Below, in pieces: positions 34,080 to 42,209 of a DNA stretch of 64,000 bases (positions are counted from its first letter, which is position 1; each line of letters starts with the position of its first letter). The notes under the pieces are model-generated. The model saw nothing but the letters and a program-made list of their open reading frames with translations, had not been told where the DNA came from and did no database searches. The position numbers were made by a program, and so were the translations under genes. This stretch comes from Pseudochelatococcus lubricantis (GTDB taxonomy: Bacteria; Pseudomonadota; Alphaproteobacteria; Rhizobiales; Beijerinckiaceae), in NCBI RefSeq assembly GCF_011762225.1, contig NZ_JAASQI010000005.1, forward strand, positions 248,001 to 312,000, written 5' to 3'.

Positions 34080-34763
34080 ATGCGCGCGCAGAAAGAAGAG
34101 ACGTTGAAGGAAGACACATTGGCCGTCCGCATCAGCCGCACGCTGGCGGAGCGCATCATCGCCGGCGAGATCGAACCGGGGACGCGGCTGCGGCAGGACC
34201 ATATCGCCGGGGAATTCGGCGCCAGCCACGTGCCGGTGCGCGAGGCGTTCCGCCGCCTGGAGGCGCAAGGCCTTGCAGTGAGCGAACCGCGCAAGGGCGT
34301 GCGGGTGGCATCCTTCGAACTGTCGGAAGTCCGGGAAGTGGCGGAGATGCGCGCGGCGCTGGAGGTGCTGGCCCTTCGCCACGCCGCCCCGCACCTGACG
34401 CATGCCGTGCTCGACGAGGCCGAGGAAGCCACGAAGGCCGGCGACGCTTCCCGCGATGTCCGCTCGTGGGAGGCCGCGAACCGGCGCTTTCATCGGCTGA
34501 TCCTCGAACCCTGCGGCATGCCCCGGCTGCTCGCGTCCATCGACGATCTCCACGCGGCCTCCGCCCGCTTCCTCTTCGCCGCCTGGCGATCGGACTGGGA
34601 GGCGCGCACCGATCACGATCACCGCGCCATTCTCGCCGCGCTGCGCAAGGGCGATACGGAAGCCGCCTGTGCCACGCTCGCACGGCATGTCCAATGGATC
34701 GGGCACCGGCCCGTTTCCGCCGCTGGCGGCCGGCAGCGGAAGGCGTTTGCCATCGTCGGCTGA
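34080..34763 (+). CDS. bioR: BioR-type GntR/FadR regulator of biotin metabolism
   Basis: A 227-residue GntR-family protein: winged helix about 12-75 (RISRTLAERIIAGEIEPGTR, EFGASHVPVREAFRRLEAQGL) and an FCD-type ligand domain about 85-215, with the acidic/histidine metal-site residues typical of FadR-C (RRFHRLIL, TDHDHRAILAAL). BioR represses biotin uptake and synthesis genes in Rhizobiales by binding TTATCTATAA. Four such boxes (three exact) lie around this gene and bioY, which makes the assignment firm. Known BioR-regulated genes are bioY and bioBFDAZ; here bioY and bioB follow directly. Confidence 0.92.
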   Translation: MRAQKEETLKEDTLAVRISRTLAERIIAGEIEPGTRLRQDHIAGEFGASHVPVREAFRRLEAQGLAVSEPRKGVRVASFELSEVREVAEMRAALEVLALRHAAPHLTHAVLDEAEEATKAGDASRDVRSWEAANRRFHRLILEPCGMPRLLASIDDLHAASARFLFAAWRSDWEARTDHDHRAILAALRKGDTEAACATLARHVQWIGHRPVSAAGGRQRKAFAIVG

Positions 34764-34764
34764 T

Positions 34765-34844
34765 GAATTATCTATAATTATGTTGCGACTCGCCCGCTTA
34801 TGTGGATTCATTATAGATGAAATCACGAATTATCTATAATTATG
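34765..34844 (+). promoter_or_regulatory. bioY promoter region with three BioR boxes (two in an 18-base exact repeat)
   Basis: GAATTATCTATAATTATG occurs twice, at 34765-34782 and 34827-34844, 62 bases apart, close to six helical turns. Each copy contains an exact BioR box TTATCTATAA (34768-34777 and 34830-34839). Between them TTATAGATGA (34811-34820) is a reversed box with one mismatch. The last copy runs up to the AAGGAG ribosome site of bioY. Looping repression by two BioR dimers is a reasonable reading. Confidence 0.8.
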
Positions 34845-34857
34845 AAGGAGCGATAGC

Positions 34858-35424
34858 ATGAGTCAAAACCTCGTCCTGGCGGGCCCGGGCCTGCGTTCCG
34901 GCTTAAGGACAGTCGCCTTCGTCGCTCTCGGCGTCGCGCTGATCACCCTTGCCGCGAAGATCCAGATTCCCTTCTGGCCGACGCCGATGACCCTGCACAC
35001 GCTCGCCGTGATGGCGATTGCCGTCGCCGCCGGGCCGCGCCTCGCCACCGCGACCTTCCTTGCCTATCTCGCAGCGGGCGCGGCCGGATTCCCCGTCTTT
35101 TCCGGCACGCCGGAGCGCGGGATCGGCGTGGCGTACATGGTGGGGCCCACGGGCGGCTATCTGCTCGGCTATCTCGCCGCGAGCTGGATCACCGGCGCGC
35201 TTGCACAAGGGCGCGGTGTCGTCGGCCGCGTGCTCGCCATGCTCGCGGGCCTTGCTGTCATCTATGCCGCGGGGCTGCTCTGGCTCGCGTTCTACGTGCC
35301 GGCGGGGCGGATCGTCGCGCTCGGCTTCACGCCATTCATTCTTGGCGATCTCCTGAAAATCGCGGTGGTCGCCGTTGCCGCGGTGTTTGTTCCGGCGCAT
35401 CTTCTCGGGAAGATCGGCCGATGA
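34858..35424 (+). CDS. bioY: Biotin transporter BioY (S component)
   Basis: A 188-residue membrane protein with six spans, the biotin-binding S component of an ECF transporter. [20 protein letters not shown] and [23 protein letters not shown] are the BioY signature loops. No bioM/bioN energising genes are adjacent; many alphaproteobacterial BioY proteins act alone or share a module. The ATG at 34858 follows GAAGGAG. Three BioR boxes precede it, and bioB overlaps its end by 4 bases. Confidence 0.95.
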   Translation: MSQNLVLAGPGLRSGLRTVAFVALGVALITLAAKIQIPFWPTPMTLHTLAVMAIAVAAGPRLATATFLAYLAAGAAGFPVFSGTPERGIGVAYMVGPTGGYLLGYLAASWITGALAQGRGVVGRVLAMLAGLAVIYAAGLLWLAFYVPAGRIVALGFTPFILGDLLKIAVVAVAAVFVPAHLLGKIGR

Positions 35425-36461
35425 GCGCCGCGATCCCGGCTGCCACCCGGCCCGCCCCGCGCGTATGCTGGACGGAGGAAGAAGCGCGCGCCGTCTACGG
35501 CCTTCCCTTCCCGGAGCTGCTGTTCCGGGCGCAGACCCTCCACCGCCGGCATTTCGACCCAACGGAGATCGAGACGGCGACGCTGTTGTCCATCAAGACG
35601 GGCGGCTGTCCGGAAGACTGCGGCTACTGCTCGCAGAGCGCTCACCACAAGACGGGCGTCGCGGCATCGAAGCTGATGGACGTCGACGCCGTGCTCGCGC
35701 AGGCGCGGCGGGCCAGGGAGGGCGGCGCCACGCGCTTCTGCATGGGCGCGGCCTGGCGCAGTCCGAAGGACCGCGATCTCGACAGGGTCTGCGCCATGAT
35801 CGAGGGTGTGAAGGCGCTGGGGATGGAAACCTGCGTGACCCTCGGCATGCTGACCCCGTCGCAGGTGGAGCGACTGGGCGAGGCTGGGCTCGATTACTAT
35901 AACCACAACATCGACACCTCGCGCGCCTATTATCCCGAGATCGTCACCACACGGACGATGGACGACCGGCTGGAGACGCTCGCCCATGTCCGCGCCGGCG
36001 GCATCAAAGTCTGTTGCGGCGGCATCGTCGGCATGGGCGAAACGGTGGAGGACCGCATCTCCATGCTGGTGACGCTCGCCAATCTCGACGTGCCGCCCGA
36101 AAGCGTGCCGATCAACATGTGGAACGCCATCGCGGGCACGCCGGTGATGGAGAAGGCGGAACCCGCCGACGCCGTTGCCTTCGTCCGGCTCGTCGCGCTC
36201 GCCCGCATCCTGATGCCGGAAAGCGTGGTGCGGCTCTCCGCAGGCCGCCACGCCATGAGCGACGAGATGCAGGCACTCTGCTTCCTCGCCGGCGCGAACT
36301 CCATCTTTACCGGTGACATGCTGCTGACGACCGGCAATCCGGCACGCGACCGCGACGCGGCGCTCATCGCCCGGCTGGGCATGCGGACAGCGGCGCCCCG
36401 GGCTCCGGAAGGAGCGCGCCGAGGCCGCCGTCAGCCGGCCCCGGCCGCGCCGGGCCAGTAG
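35421..36461 (+). CDS. bioB: Biotin synthase
   Basis: A 346-residue radical SAM enzyme that inserts sulfur into dethiobiotin. The SAM [4Fe-4S] cysteines are in [13 protein letters not shown] (CxxxCxxC). The [2Fe-2S] ligands are visible as Cys in [17 protein letters not shown] and KVCCGGIVG, with the arginine in LSAGRHAM. A basic/proline-rich tail of about 25 residues follows the core. Its start overlaps the bioY stop (ATGA). No bioF, bioA or bioD follows: the 3' end instead overlaps the convergent yggS gene by 31 bases. The earlier pathway steps must lie elsewhere, or dethiobiotin is imported. Confidence 0.96.
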   Translation: MSAAIPAATRPAPRVCWTEEEARAVYGLPFPELLFRAQTLHRRHFDPTEIETATLLSIKTGGCPEDCGYCSQSAHHKTGVAASKLMDVDAVLAQARRAREGGATRFCMGAAWRSPKDRDLDRVCAMIEGVKALGMETCVTLGMLTPSQVERLGEAGLDYYNHNIDTSRAYYPEIVTTRTMDDRLETLAHVRAGGIKVCCGGIVGMGETVEDRISMLVTLANLDVPPESVPINMWNAIAGTPVMEKAEPADAVAFVRLVALARILMPESVVRLSAGRHAMSDEMQALCFLAGANSIFTGDMLLTTGNPARDRDAALIARLGMRTAAPRAPEGARRGRRQPAPAAPGQ

Positions 36462-37192
36462 TGGGAGTCAGGCAGCGGTCGCGGGCCGAACACCGCCTGC
36501 CCGACCCGTACGACCGTCGCGCCCTCCTCGACAGCCCACTCGTAGTCGCCCGACATGCCCATGGAGAGCTCGGCCAGCGCTGCCCCCTGCGGCGCGTCGT
36601 TACGGGCGCGATCCCGAGTATCGCGCAGGCAGCGGAAACACCGCCGCACCTCCGCCTCGTCCGGGGTAAAAGTCGCCAGCGTCATGAATCCCTTCGGGCG
36701 TAGCGCGTGGAGGGCGGCGAGTTCCTTCAGGAACGCAGGCGTTTCCTCCGGGGTGAGCCCGTATTTGCTGGCCTCGTTCGACGTGTTCACCTGCACGAAC
36801 ACATCGAGGCCGGTACCGAGAAACTGCAGGCGCTTCTCCAGCGCCACCGCCAGCGAGAGGCGGTCCAGCGACTGCACCTCGCCGGCGAAACGCAGCACGT
36901 CCTTCACCTTGTTGCTCTGCAAATGGCCGATCATCGACCAGCGGACGGCCTCTCCGGCCAGCGCCTCCGCCTTCTGGCGGCCTTCCTGCACCTTGTTCTC
37001 GCCGAGATCGGTCTGGCCGGCGCGCACGGCTTCCAGTACGCGCTCGGGCGCGACCGTCTTGGTGACGAGCAGGAGGCGCACCGCCTGCGCGCTCCGTCCC
37101 GAGCGCAGCGCCGCCGCCGCGATACGGGCATGCGCATCCGCGAGATTGGCCGCGACACCCATGGTTGCGGTACTCATGATTGCGGTACTCAT
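36431..37192 (-). CDS. YggS/PROSC family PLP homeostasis protein
   Basis: A 253-residue single-domain PLP-binding protein (alanine-racemase-like barrel) of the YggS family, which keeps pyridoxal phosphate balance rather than catalysing a known reaction. The PLP lysine is in RLLLVTKTV, with the family motifs [43 protein letters not shown] and the phosphate loop [28 protein letters not shown]. The start overlaps the amidotransferase stop (ATGA). The first 30 bases are a direct tandem duplication of ATGAGTACCGCAA, giving the N-terminus [11 protein letters not shown] with three possible ATG starts (37192, 37177, 37162). Confidence 0.93.
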   Translation of the reverse strand: MSTAIMSTATMGVAANLADAHARIAAAALRSGRSAQAVRLLLVTKTVAPERVLEAVRAGQTDLGENKVQEGRQKAEALAGEAVRWSMIGHLQSNKVKDVLRFAGEVQSLDRLSLAVALEKRLQFLGTGLDVFVQVNTSNEASKYGLTPEETPAFLKELAALHALRPKGFMTLATFTPDEAEVRRCFRCLRDTRDRARNDAPQGAALAELSMGMSGDYEWAVEEGATVVRVGQAVFGPRPLPDSHYWPGAAGAG

Positions 37193-37893
37193 GGCTGCAA
37201 TTGCTCCAGCCATTCCGCGAACATGGCGCGGCCGGCCTCCCGCAGGGCCGGGCCGCGACGGCGCGCATCGTCGCGGATGGCACGTGGATCTATCCCCGCA
37301 GCCGCAAGCTCGCAGGCATGGCCGATGAGCCAGGGTTCCAGCCCCGCGCAGGCGTCGGCTTCGGGATGGAACTGCACGCCGAGCACGTTCGGCCCACGGG
37401 AGAAGGCCTGAGTCGCGCAGGCCGGTGTCGAGGCCAGGTTGACGCCGCCCTCCGGAATGGCGAAGGCATCGCCGTGCCAGTGCAGCACCGCCACGCCATC
37501 GAGATGGCGCAGCGGGCTCTGCCGGCCTGCGTCCGTTAGCGTCAGGGGTGAAAAGCCGATTTCCTTGGCGCCGCCCGGCGCCACCGCCGCGCCGAGGGTG
37601 GCGGCGATCTGCTGCGCGCCGAGACAAATGCCGAAAAGCGGGCGCCCGGCATCGAGCCGCCGCGCGATCAGCGCCCGTTCCTCGGCCAGAAAGGGATAGG
37701 CGTCCGCCTCGTAGACTCCGACCGGCCCGCCGAGCACGGCGAGCAGATCGGGCTCCAGCGGGTCGAGCGCCGCGAAATCCGCCGCGCCCACATCGTGATA
37801 GTGCAGCTTGAAGCCCGCGCCCGACAGCACGGCCTCGAAAGTGCCGAGGCCCTCGAAATGGATATGGCGAATGGCGATCGCGGTCTTGAGCAT
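37189..37893 (-). CDS. Class I glutamine amidotransferase (GMP synthase-like)
   Basis: A 234-residue stand-alone GATase class I domain. The nucleophile is in FGICLGAQQIA and the His-Glu pair in LGVQFHPEAD, so the glutaminase triad is complete. WHGDAF and the general layout match the YfeJ/GuaA-like group annotated as glutamine amidotransferase or GMP synthase-like, with no synthetase domain. Some relatives hydrolyse gamma-glutamyl compounds. It is translationally coupled to yggS downstream and divergent from a MocR/PdxR-type regulator, so the pair may belong to a PLP- or amine-related regulon. Confidence 0.88.
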   Translation of the reverse strand: MLKTAIAIRHIHFEGLGTFEAVLSGAGFKLHYHDVGAADFAALDPLEPDLLAVLGGPVGVYEADAYPFLAEERALIARRLDAGRPLFGICLGAQQIAATLGAAVAPGGAKEIGFSPLTLTDAGRQSPLRHLDGVAVLHWHGDAFAIPEGGVNLASTPACATQAFSRGPNVLGVQFHPEADACAGLEPWLIGHACELAAAGIDPRAIRDDARRRGPALREAGRAMFAEWLEQLQP

Positions 37894-38010
37894 CGCGCCC
37901 TCTCTCCCCTCTCTATGCAGCGCCGGCGGATCGGCCGGGTTGCCGTTGCCGACCCTTCATGCGATAGCTCCGATCCGGACTGTTGTGGAGAGCCGGATTA
38001 TGAAAAATGG

Positions 38011-39465
38011 ATGGGCCGGGTGGGAAAAGGCGCGACACTCGCGATCGAGGTGAGGCCGGCGGGCAAGGAGCCCGTCTTTCTGGCACTTGCCCGCGCCATC
38101 GTCGCCGAGATAGAGCGGGGGCGACTGAACCCCGGCGACCCGCTGCCAGGCACCCGCGCCCTGTCGAAAAGCCTTTCGCTCAACCGCAACACAGTCGATG
38201 CCGCCTATCAGGAACTCGTCATGCAAGGCTGGCTCGCGGCCGAGCCGTCGCGCGGGACCTTCGTCGCCGGCGACCTGCCCGAGTCCGGACGGGCACCAGT
38301 CCGCGCCATGCCCGCCGCCGAGGCCGAGGTCGTCTGCGATGCGCGGCCCATGCTGAGCCTGTCGGACGGCGCGCCCGATCCCCGGCTCGCACCGGTGGCC
38401 GCGCTCGGGCGGGCCTTCCGCCGCGCGCTGGCCGCCCCGTCGTTCCTCGCGGGCGGCGGCTATGGCGATCCGCGCGGCAGCCCGGCCCTGCGCGAGGCTC
38501 TGTCGCTCTACCTCAGGGAGGAGCGCGGCCTGACGGTGCAAGCCGGTGACATTCTGATCACGCGCGGCAGCCAGATGGCGCTGTTCCTCGCCGCTGCCGC
38601 CGTGGCGGAGCCCGGTTCCGCGATCGCCGTGGAAACGCCAGGCTATCCGCTTGCATGGGCGGCCTTCCGCGCCGCCGGTGCGCGCGTCGTCGGCGTGCCG
38701 GTGGACGAAGGCGGGATCGTGCCCGACGCGCTCGAACGGCTGGCGGAGCGCGAGCCGCGACTGAAGGCCGTTTACGTCACGCCGCATCATCAATATCCGA
38801 CCACGGTCACGCTCGGCGCGGCACGGCGGCTGCGGCTCATGGGGATCGCGCGGCGCTTTCGCCTCACCGTCATCGAGGACGACTACGACCACGAGTACCG
38901 TTTCGAGGGGCGGCCGGTGCTGCCGCTGGCTGCGCGGGCGGAGCCAGACGTCCCCGCGATCCATCTCGGCTCGCTGTCGAAGCTCATCGCTCCCGGTATC
39001 CGCATCGGCTATGCGGTCGCGCCCGCCGCTCTCCTGCGGCGAATGGCCGACCGGCGCGAAGCCATCGACCGGCAGGGCGATGTGCCGCTGGAGCAGGCTC
39101 TCGCCGGAATCATCGCCGATGGCACCCTCGCGCGGCATGCCCGCAAGGCGCGGCGGATCTACCATGCCCGCCGCGACAGCCTGGCGGCGCTGCTGACGGA
39201 GCGCCTCGGCGGTTCAGCCGCGTTCACGCTGCCGGCGGGCGGGCTCGCCATCTGGCTGCGGCTGCGGCAAAACGCGGAAACCCCGGCGGCGGAAAGCTGG
39301 GCCGCTAATGCGGCGCGCCTTGGCCTTTCCGTCCTGCCGGGCGTCCGCTTCGCGCTTGATGTCGCCCGCCCGCCGGAAGCCTTCCGCCTCGGCTTCGCCG
39401 GTCTGGACGAAGCCGAACTTGCCCGCGCCGTCGAGCTGTTCGTGAAAGCCGCGCACCGGGCGTGA
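38011..39465 (+). CDS. MocR/PdxR-type GntR-aminotransferase regulator
   Basis: A 484-residue fusion: a GntR winged helix (about 10-80, ALARAIVAEIERGRLNPGDP, LPGTRALSKSLSLNRNTVDA) and an aminotransferase-like domain of fold type I (about 115-480) with the PLP lysine in IHLGSLSKLIAPGIRIGYA, VEDDYDHEYRF and the ARG in PEAFRLGFAG. MocR regulators sense PLP or PLP-amino acid aldimines; PdxR controls PLP synthesis and GabR controls GABA use. The amidotransferase-YggS operon is divergent, 117 bases away, and is the likely target. ATG 38011 is used; the upstream frame is open but not protein-like. Confidence 0.92.
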   Translation: MGRVGKGATLAIEVRPAGKEPVFLALARAIVAEIERGRLNPGDPLPGTRALSKSLSLNRNTVDAAYQELVMQGWLAAEPSRGTFVAGDLPESGRAPVRAMPAAEAEVVCDARPMLSLSDGAPDPRLAPVAALGRAFRRALAAPSFLAGGGYGDPRGSPALREALSLYLREERGLTVQAGDILITRGSQMALFLAAAAVAEPGSAIAVETPGYPLAWAAFRAAGARVVGVPVDEGGIVPDALERLAEREPRLKAVYVTPHHQYPTTVTLGAARRLRLMGIARRFRLTVIEDDYDHEYRFEGRPVLPLAARAEPDVPAIHLGSLSKLIAPGIRIGYAVAPAALLRRMADRREAIDRQGDVPLEQALAGIIADGTLARHARKARRIYHARRDSLAALLTERLGGSAAFTLPAGGLAIWLRLRQNAETPAAESWAANAARLGLSVLPGVRFALDVARPPEAFRLGFAGLDEAELARAVELFVKAAHRA

Positions 39466-39475
39466 CCGCCGGCGG

Positions 39476-39970
39476 TCAATCCTCGCCGTCCCAGTAGTCG
39501 ACACGGCTGTCCGCGCGCACGGTGAGGTCGACGCGCCTTGCGGCCTTGTTGCCGCCGGGCGGTGCGCCGGCGAAGACCGTCAGCTTGCCGCTGTCGGGAT
39601 ACTCCATCACATCCGGCTCGTGCATGGTGCTGACCGCGAGATATCTCAGCGGTTCATCGTCGGAAGCGATGAGCTGGTGAGCCGTTTCCGGGCCGCCTGA
39701 CGGGCAGACGACGACATCGCCCGCGCTTACCGGATAGATCTCCCCGCCGAAACGCACCGTGCCGGAGCCACTGAGGATGACGAAAAGTTCGTCGTTCGCG
39801 TGGTGCGCGTGATAGGGCCATGCCTTCTTGCCGGGCGGCACCTCGACGTAACGGGCGCCGAGCCTGCGCGCGCCGAGCGGCGCCGCGACCGACGCGAAAC
39901 GCGCCTCGAAGGAAGCGCCGTGGGACTGGGTGGCGAGAGCAAGTTCGTCGAGGCGGACAACGGGTCTCAT
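39476..39970 (-). CDS. Cupin-domain protein
   Basis: A 164-residue single-cupin protein. Motif 1 is PYHAHHANDELFVILSGSGTV (H-x-H ... E) and motif 2 is DVVVCPSGGPETAHQL (G-D..P......H), which would give a His3-Glu type metal site. The C-terminal DSRVDYWDGED is common in cupins annotated as sugar- or auxin-binding-like; no reaction is assigned. The ATG overlaps the stop of the GlxA-like regulator (ATGA), so the two are in one operon. Confidence 0.87.
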   Translation of the reverse strand: MRPVVRLDELALATQSHGASFEARFASVAAPLGARRLGARYVEVPPGKKAWPYHAHHANDELFVILSGSGTVRFGGEIYPVSAGDVVVCPSGGPETAHQLIASDDEPLRYLAVSTMHEPDVMEYPDSGKLTVFAGAPPGGNKAARRVDLTVRADSRVDYWDGED

Positions 39971-41100
39971 GCGGCGGCATCCCGGTTGACGATGGGCCTG
40001 CGGGAGTAAGGGCCCCTTCCCGCTTCGGGCGAAATGGCAGCCGCATCCGCCCCGCCGGAAACCGGCGACCGCGGACACGCCCGATCGCCGTCGCGCGTGT
40101 CGCCATGGAAGGCGCCGAAGCGGCGGCGGTAGGCACCGGGCGTCAGGCCCGTGAGCTTCAGGAACAGCTTGCGGAACGAGGCCGGATCGCCGTAACCGAC
40201 GTCCCAGCCGATCCGGTCGATGGCGGTGTTCGTGTTTTCCAGCAGTTCGCGGGCCTTGCCGATACGCAGGTGCTGGCAGTATTCGATCGGCCGCAGGCCC
40301 GTGGCGGCGCTGAAGCGCCGCAGAAAGGTCCGCTCCTCAAGGCCGGCCCGCGCCGCCATGTCGCCGACGGTGATCGCCCGCGTGCCGTTCTCCCGCAGCC
40401 AGCGCTGCACCTTCAGGATCGGCCCGTCGCCGTGGTCGAGGCGCGGTGAGAAGGCAGTGTAGTAACGTTGCTCGCGTCCCGGCGGATCGACGACCAGCAG
40501 GCGCGCCGTCTCGAACATAGCAGCGGAATCCAGGAGCCGGTCGAGGAGATGCAGGCCGAGATCGGTCCACGCCATCAGCCCGCCGGCGGTGACGATGTCG
40601 CCGTCATCGATCAGCAGCTTTCCGGCGTCGACGTGCACCGCCGGGAAGCGCGCAGCGAAGGGCTCGGCATAGATCCAGTGCGTGGTTGCCGTCCGCCCCG
40701 CGAGCAGCCCGGTTTCGGCGAGCAGGAACGCGCCGGCACAGACGGAGGCGAGGATCGTGCCGTCGGCATGTCTCTCCCGCAGCCAGTCGAGCAGCGACCC
40801 GAGGCCTGCGCCCGACGGCGGGCCGCTCGCAAGCGGCGGGTCGCCCAGGCTCGGCGGCAAGATGATGACGTCGGGACGGCCCTCTCCATCCGGATGCATG
40901 TCGAGCACCGTTTCAACCGCCTCGCCGTCCGGCGCGGGGGCGAGGTGGCTCACCCGCAGCAGCGGCTTGGTCGCGCCGAGGCGGCCGCATGCAAGGCGAT
41001 CCGCCGTGACGAACAGATCGGTCAGCCCGAGGACGGCGGACATCTGCGCGCCCGGGTAAATCAGTATGCCGATATGCCGGGCGCGGTCCGCTGATGCCAT
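39967..41100 (-). CDS. GlxA-like AraC regulator (DJ-1/PfpI domain plus HTH)
   Basis: A 377-residue protein. The N-terminal DJ-1/PfpI (GATase1-like) domain spans about 8-190, with the nucleophile-elbow cysteine in ASVCAGAFLLAETGLLAGR. The C-terminal AraC pair of helix-turn-helices spans about 220-320 (DMAARAGLEERTFLRRFSAATG and LRPIEYCQHLRIGKARELLE, then DPASFRKLF). A polar tail of about 50 residues follows. GlxA-type regulators usually control nitrogen-compound catabolism. It is divergent from the cysteine hydrolase at 41214 and co-transcribed with the cupin gene. Confidence 0.92.
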   Translation of the reverse strand: MASADRARHIGILIYPGAQMSAVLGLTDLFVTADRLACGRLGATKPLLRVSHLAPAPDGEAVETVLDMHPDGEGRPDVIILPPSLGDPPLASGPPSGAGLGSLLDWLRERHADGTILASVCAGAFLLAETGLLAGRTATTHWIYAEPFAARFPAVHVDAGKLLIDDGDIVTAGGLMAWTDLGLHLLDRLLDSAAMFETARLLVVDPPGREQRYYTAFSPRLDHGDGPILKVQRWLRENGTRAITVGDMAARAGLEERTFLRRFSAATGLRPIEYCQHLRIGKARELLENTNTAIDRIGWDVGYGDPASFRKLFLKLTGLTPGAYRRRFGAFHGDTRDGDRACPRSPVSGGADAAAISPEAGRGPYSRRPIVNRDAAA

Positions 41101-41213
41101 TTGTCGAAAATGCCTCGTTCTTTGTCAGGATCGCCAATAGGCATCCTGCCATGGCTCGCCTATCCCTACAAGCGTGGAGGAACGCGCCACAGCGCGTATG
41201 CAAGGAGGCATTC

Positions 41214-41777
41214 ATGACCAGACGTGCTCTCATTCTCATCGATCTGCAGAACGACTATTTTCCGGAAGGCCGGTTTCCGCTGGAAAACATCGACGCCGCT
41301 GCCGCCAATGCGGCGCGGCTGCTGGACGCCGCGCGCGCTGGCGGCGACCTCGTGGTGCATGTGCGCCATGAGTTCGCATCGGCGGACGCGCCCTTCTTCG
41401 CGCCGGGTTCCGAAGGCGCGACGATCAACACGGCCGTGGAGCCCGGCGATGGCGAGACCGTCGTGCTCAAGCACGCGGTCAACGCATTTCGCGGCACGGA
41501 CCTGAAGGACGTGCTCGACCGTAACGGCGTCAGCGACGTGACGATTGCCGGTGCGATGAGTCATATGTGCGTCGAGGCAGCCGCGCGCGCCGCCGCCGAC
41601 TACGGCTATACCACCACGGTCGTTCACGATGCGGTCGCCACGCGGGACCTGAACTTCAACGACACGACCATTCCGGCGGCGCAGGTTCATGCCGCCTCCA
41701 TGGCGGCACTGGGCTTCGCCTACGCCACCCTGCGGTCGACCGACGAATACTTGACCGCCGAAAGCCCGGCGGCCTGA
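41214..41777 (+). CDS. Isochorismatase-family cysteine hydrolase
   Basis: A 187-residue cysteine hydrolase with the catalytic triad: Asp in LILIDLQNDYFPEGRFPL, Lys in TVVLKHAVNAFRGT and Cys in AGAMSHMCVEAAARAAADYG. The family includes nicotinamidases, N-carbamoylsarcosine amidases, ureidoacrylate hydrolases and isochorismatases. The Q-N-D-Y-F start is shared by several amidases, but no subfamily call is safe. AAGGAGG precedes the ATG. The GlxA-like regulator on the opposite strand is the likely controller. A terminator follows. Confidence 0.9.
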   Translation: MTRRALILIDLQNDYFPEGRFPLENIDAAAANAARLLDAARAGGDLVVHVRHEFASADAPFFAPGSEGATINTAVEPGDGETVVLKHAVNAFRGTDLKDVLDRNGVSDVTIAGAMSHMCVEAAARAAADYGYTTTVVHDAVATRDLNFNDTTIPAAQVHAASMAALGFAYATLRSTDEYLTAESPAA

Positions 41778-41806
41778 CGCGACCATCGCTGCTGGCTGAC
41801 AATCTG

Positions 41807-41842
41807 GATGCGCCCGGCCATCGAGCCGGGCGCATCTGTTTT
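41807..41842 (+). terminator. Rho-independent terminator after the cysteine hydrolase gene
   Basis: A perfect 12-base stem GATGCGCCCGGC / GCCGGGCGCATC with loop CATCGA, followed by TGTTTT, 30 bases past the hydrolase stop. Confidence 0.9.
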
Positions 41843-41976
41843 CCGTACCCTCCGGCCCGGAAGGCAAGCTCTTTCCGCGCGCGACCGAATTCGACTTTTC
41901 TCTATATTGCAGTAATTTATAGCTTGCCTGTTTGAATTTTCAGGTCGTTGTATTTCAATTCCGCGCCGAGCGATTT

Positions 41977-41990
41977 TTGATATAAATCAA
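41977..41990. promoter_or_regulatory. FNR/FixK-type box TTGAT-N4-ATCAA
   Basis: TTGATATAAATCAA is an exact consensus site for Crp-FNR family oxygen regulators (FnrL, FixK, Anr, DNR). It lies in the 370-base gap between the terminator at 41842 and pstS, an unusually AT-rich stretch. A TATATT at 42008-42013 could be its -10 box, though the spacing is a few bases short of a classical class II promoter. It would drive pstS or an unrecognised small RNA. Confidence 0.6.
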
Positions 41991-42049
41991 GACAATAAGG
42001 AAAATTTTATATTTTTGCACGTATTCAATTACCTGTAAATGATCTATTC

Positions 42050-42084
42050 GTGTCTCACAGATGTCACTTAAATGACATAGAAAT
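42050..42084 (+). promoter_or_regulatory. Pho-box-like array in front of pstS
   Basis: Three 7-base units at exact 11-base steps: GTGTCTC (42050), ATGTCAC (42061) and ATGACAT (42072), each separated by 4 bases, as in the PhoB consensus CTGTCAT-N4-CTGTCAT. TAGAAAT at 42078-42084 could serve as the -10. The position about 130 bases before pstS is suitable. Individual units have one to three mismatches. Confidence 0.6.
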
Positions 42085-42209
42085 ATTGACAGCCGCCTCC
42101 GAGAGCTGTGCGGCGGCGCCCGCGAAGAAAAGCCGGCCGGTTCTTGCGATATCGCCGGCTCGTCGGGAGCTTCGCAACGTCCAACCGCTTCTAAGATGGA
42201 AGAACGATC

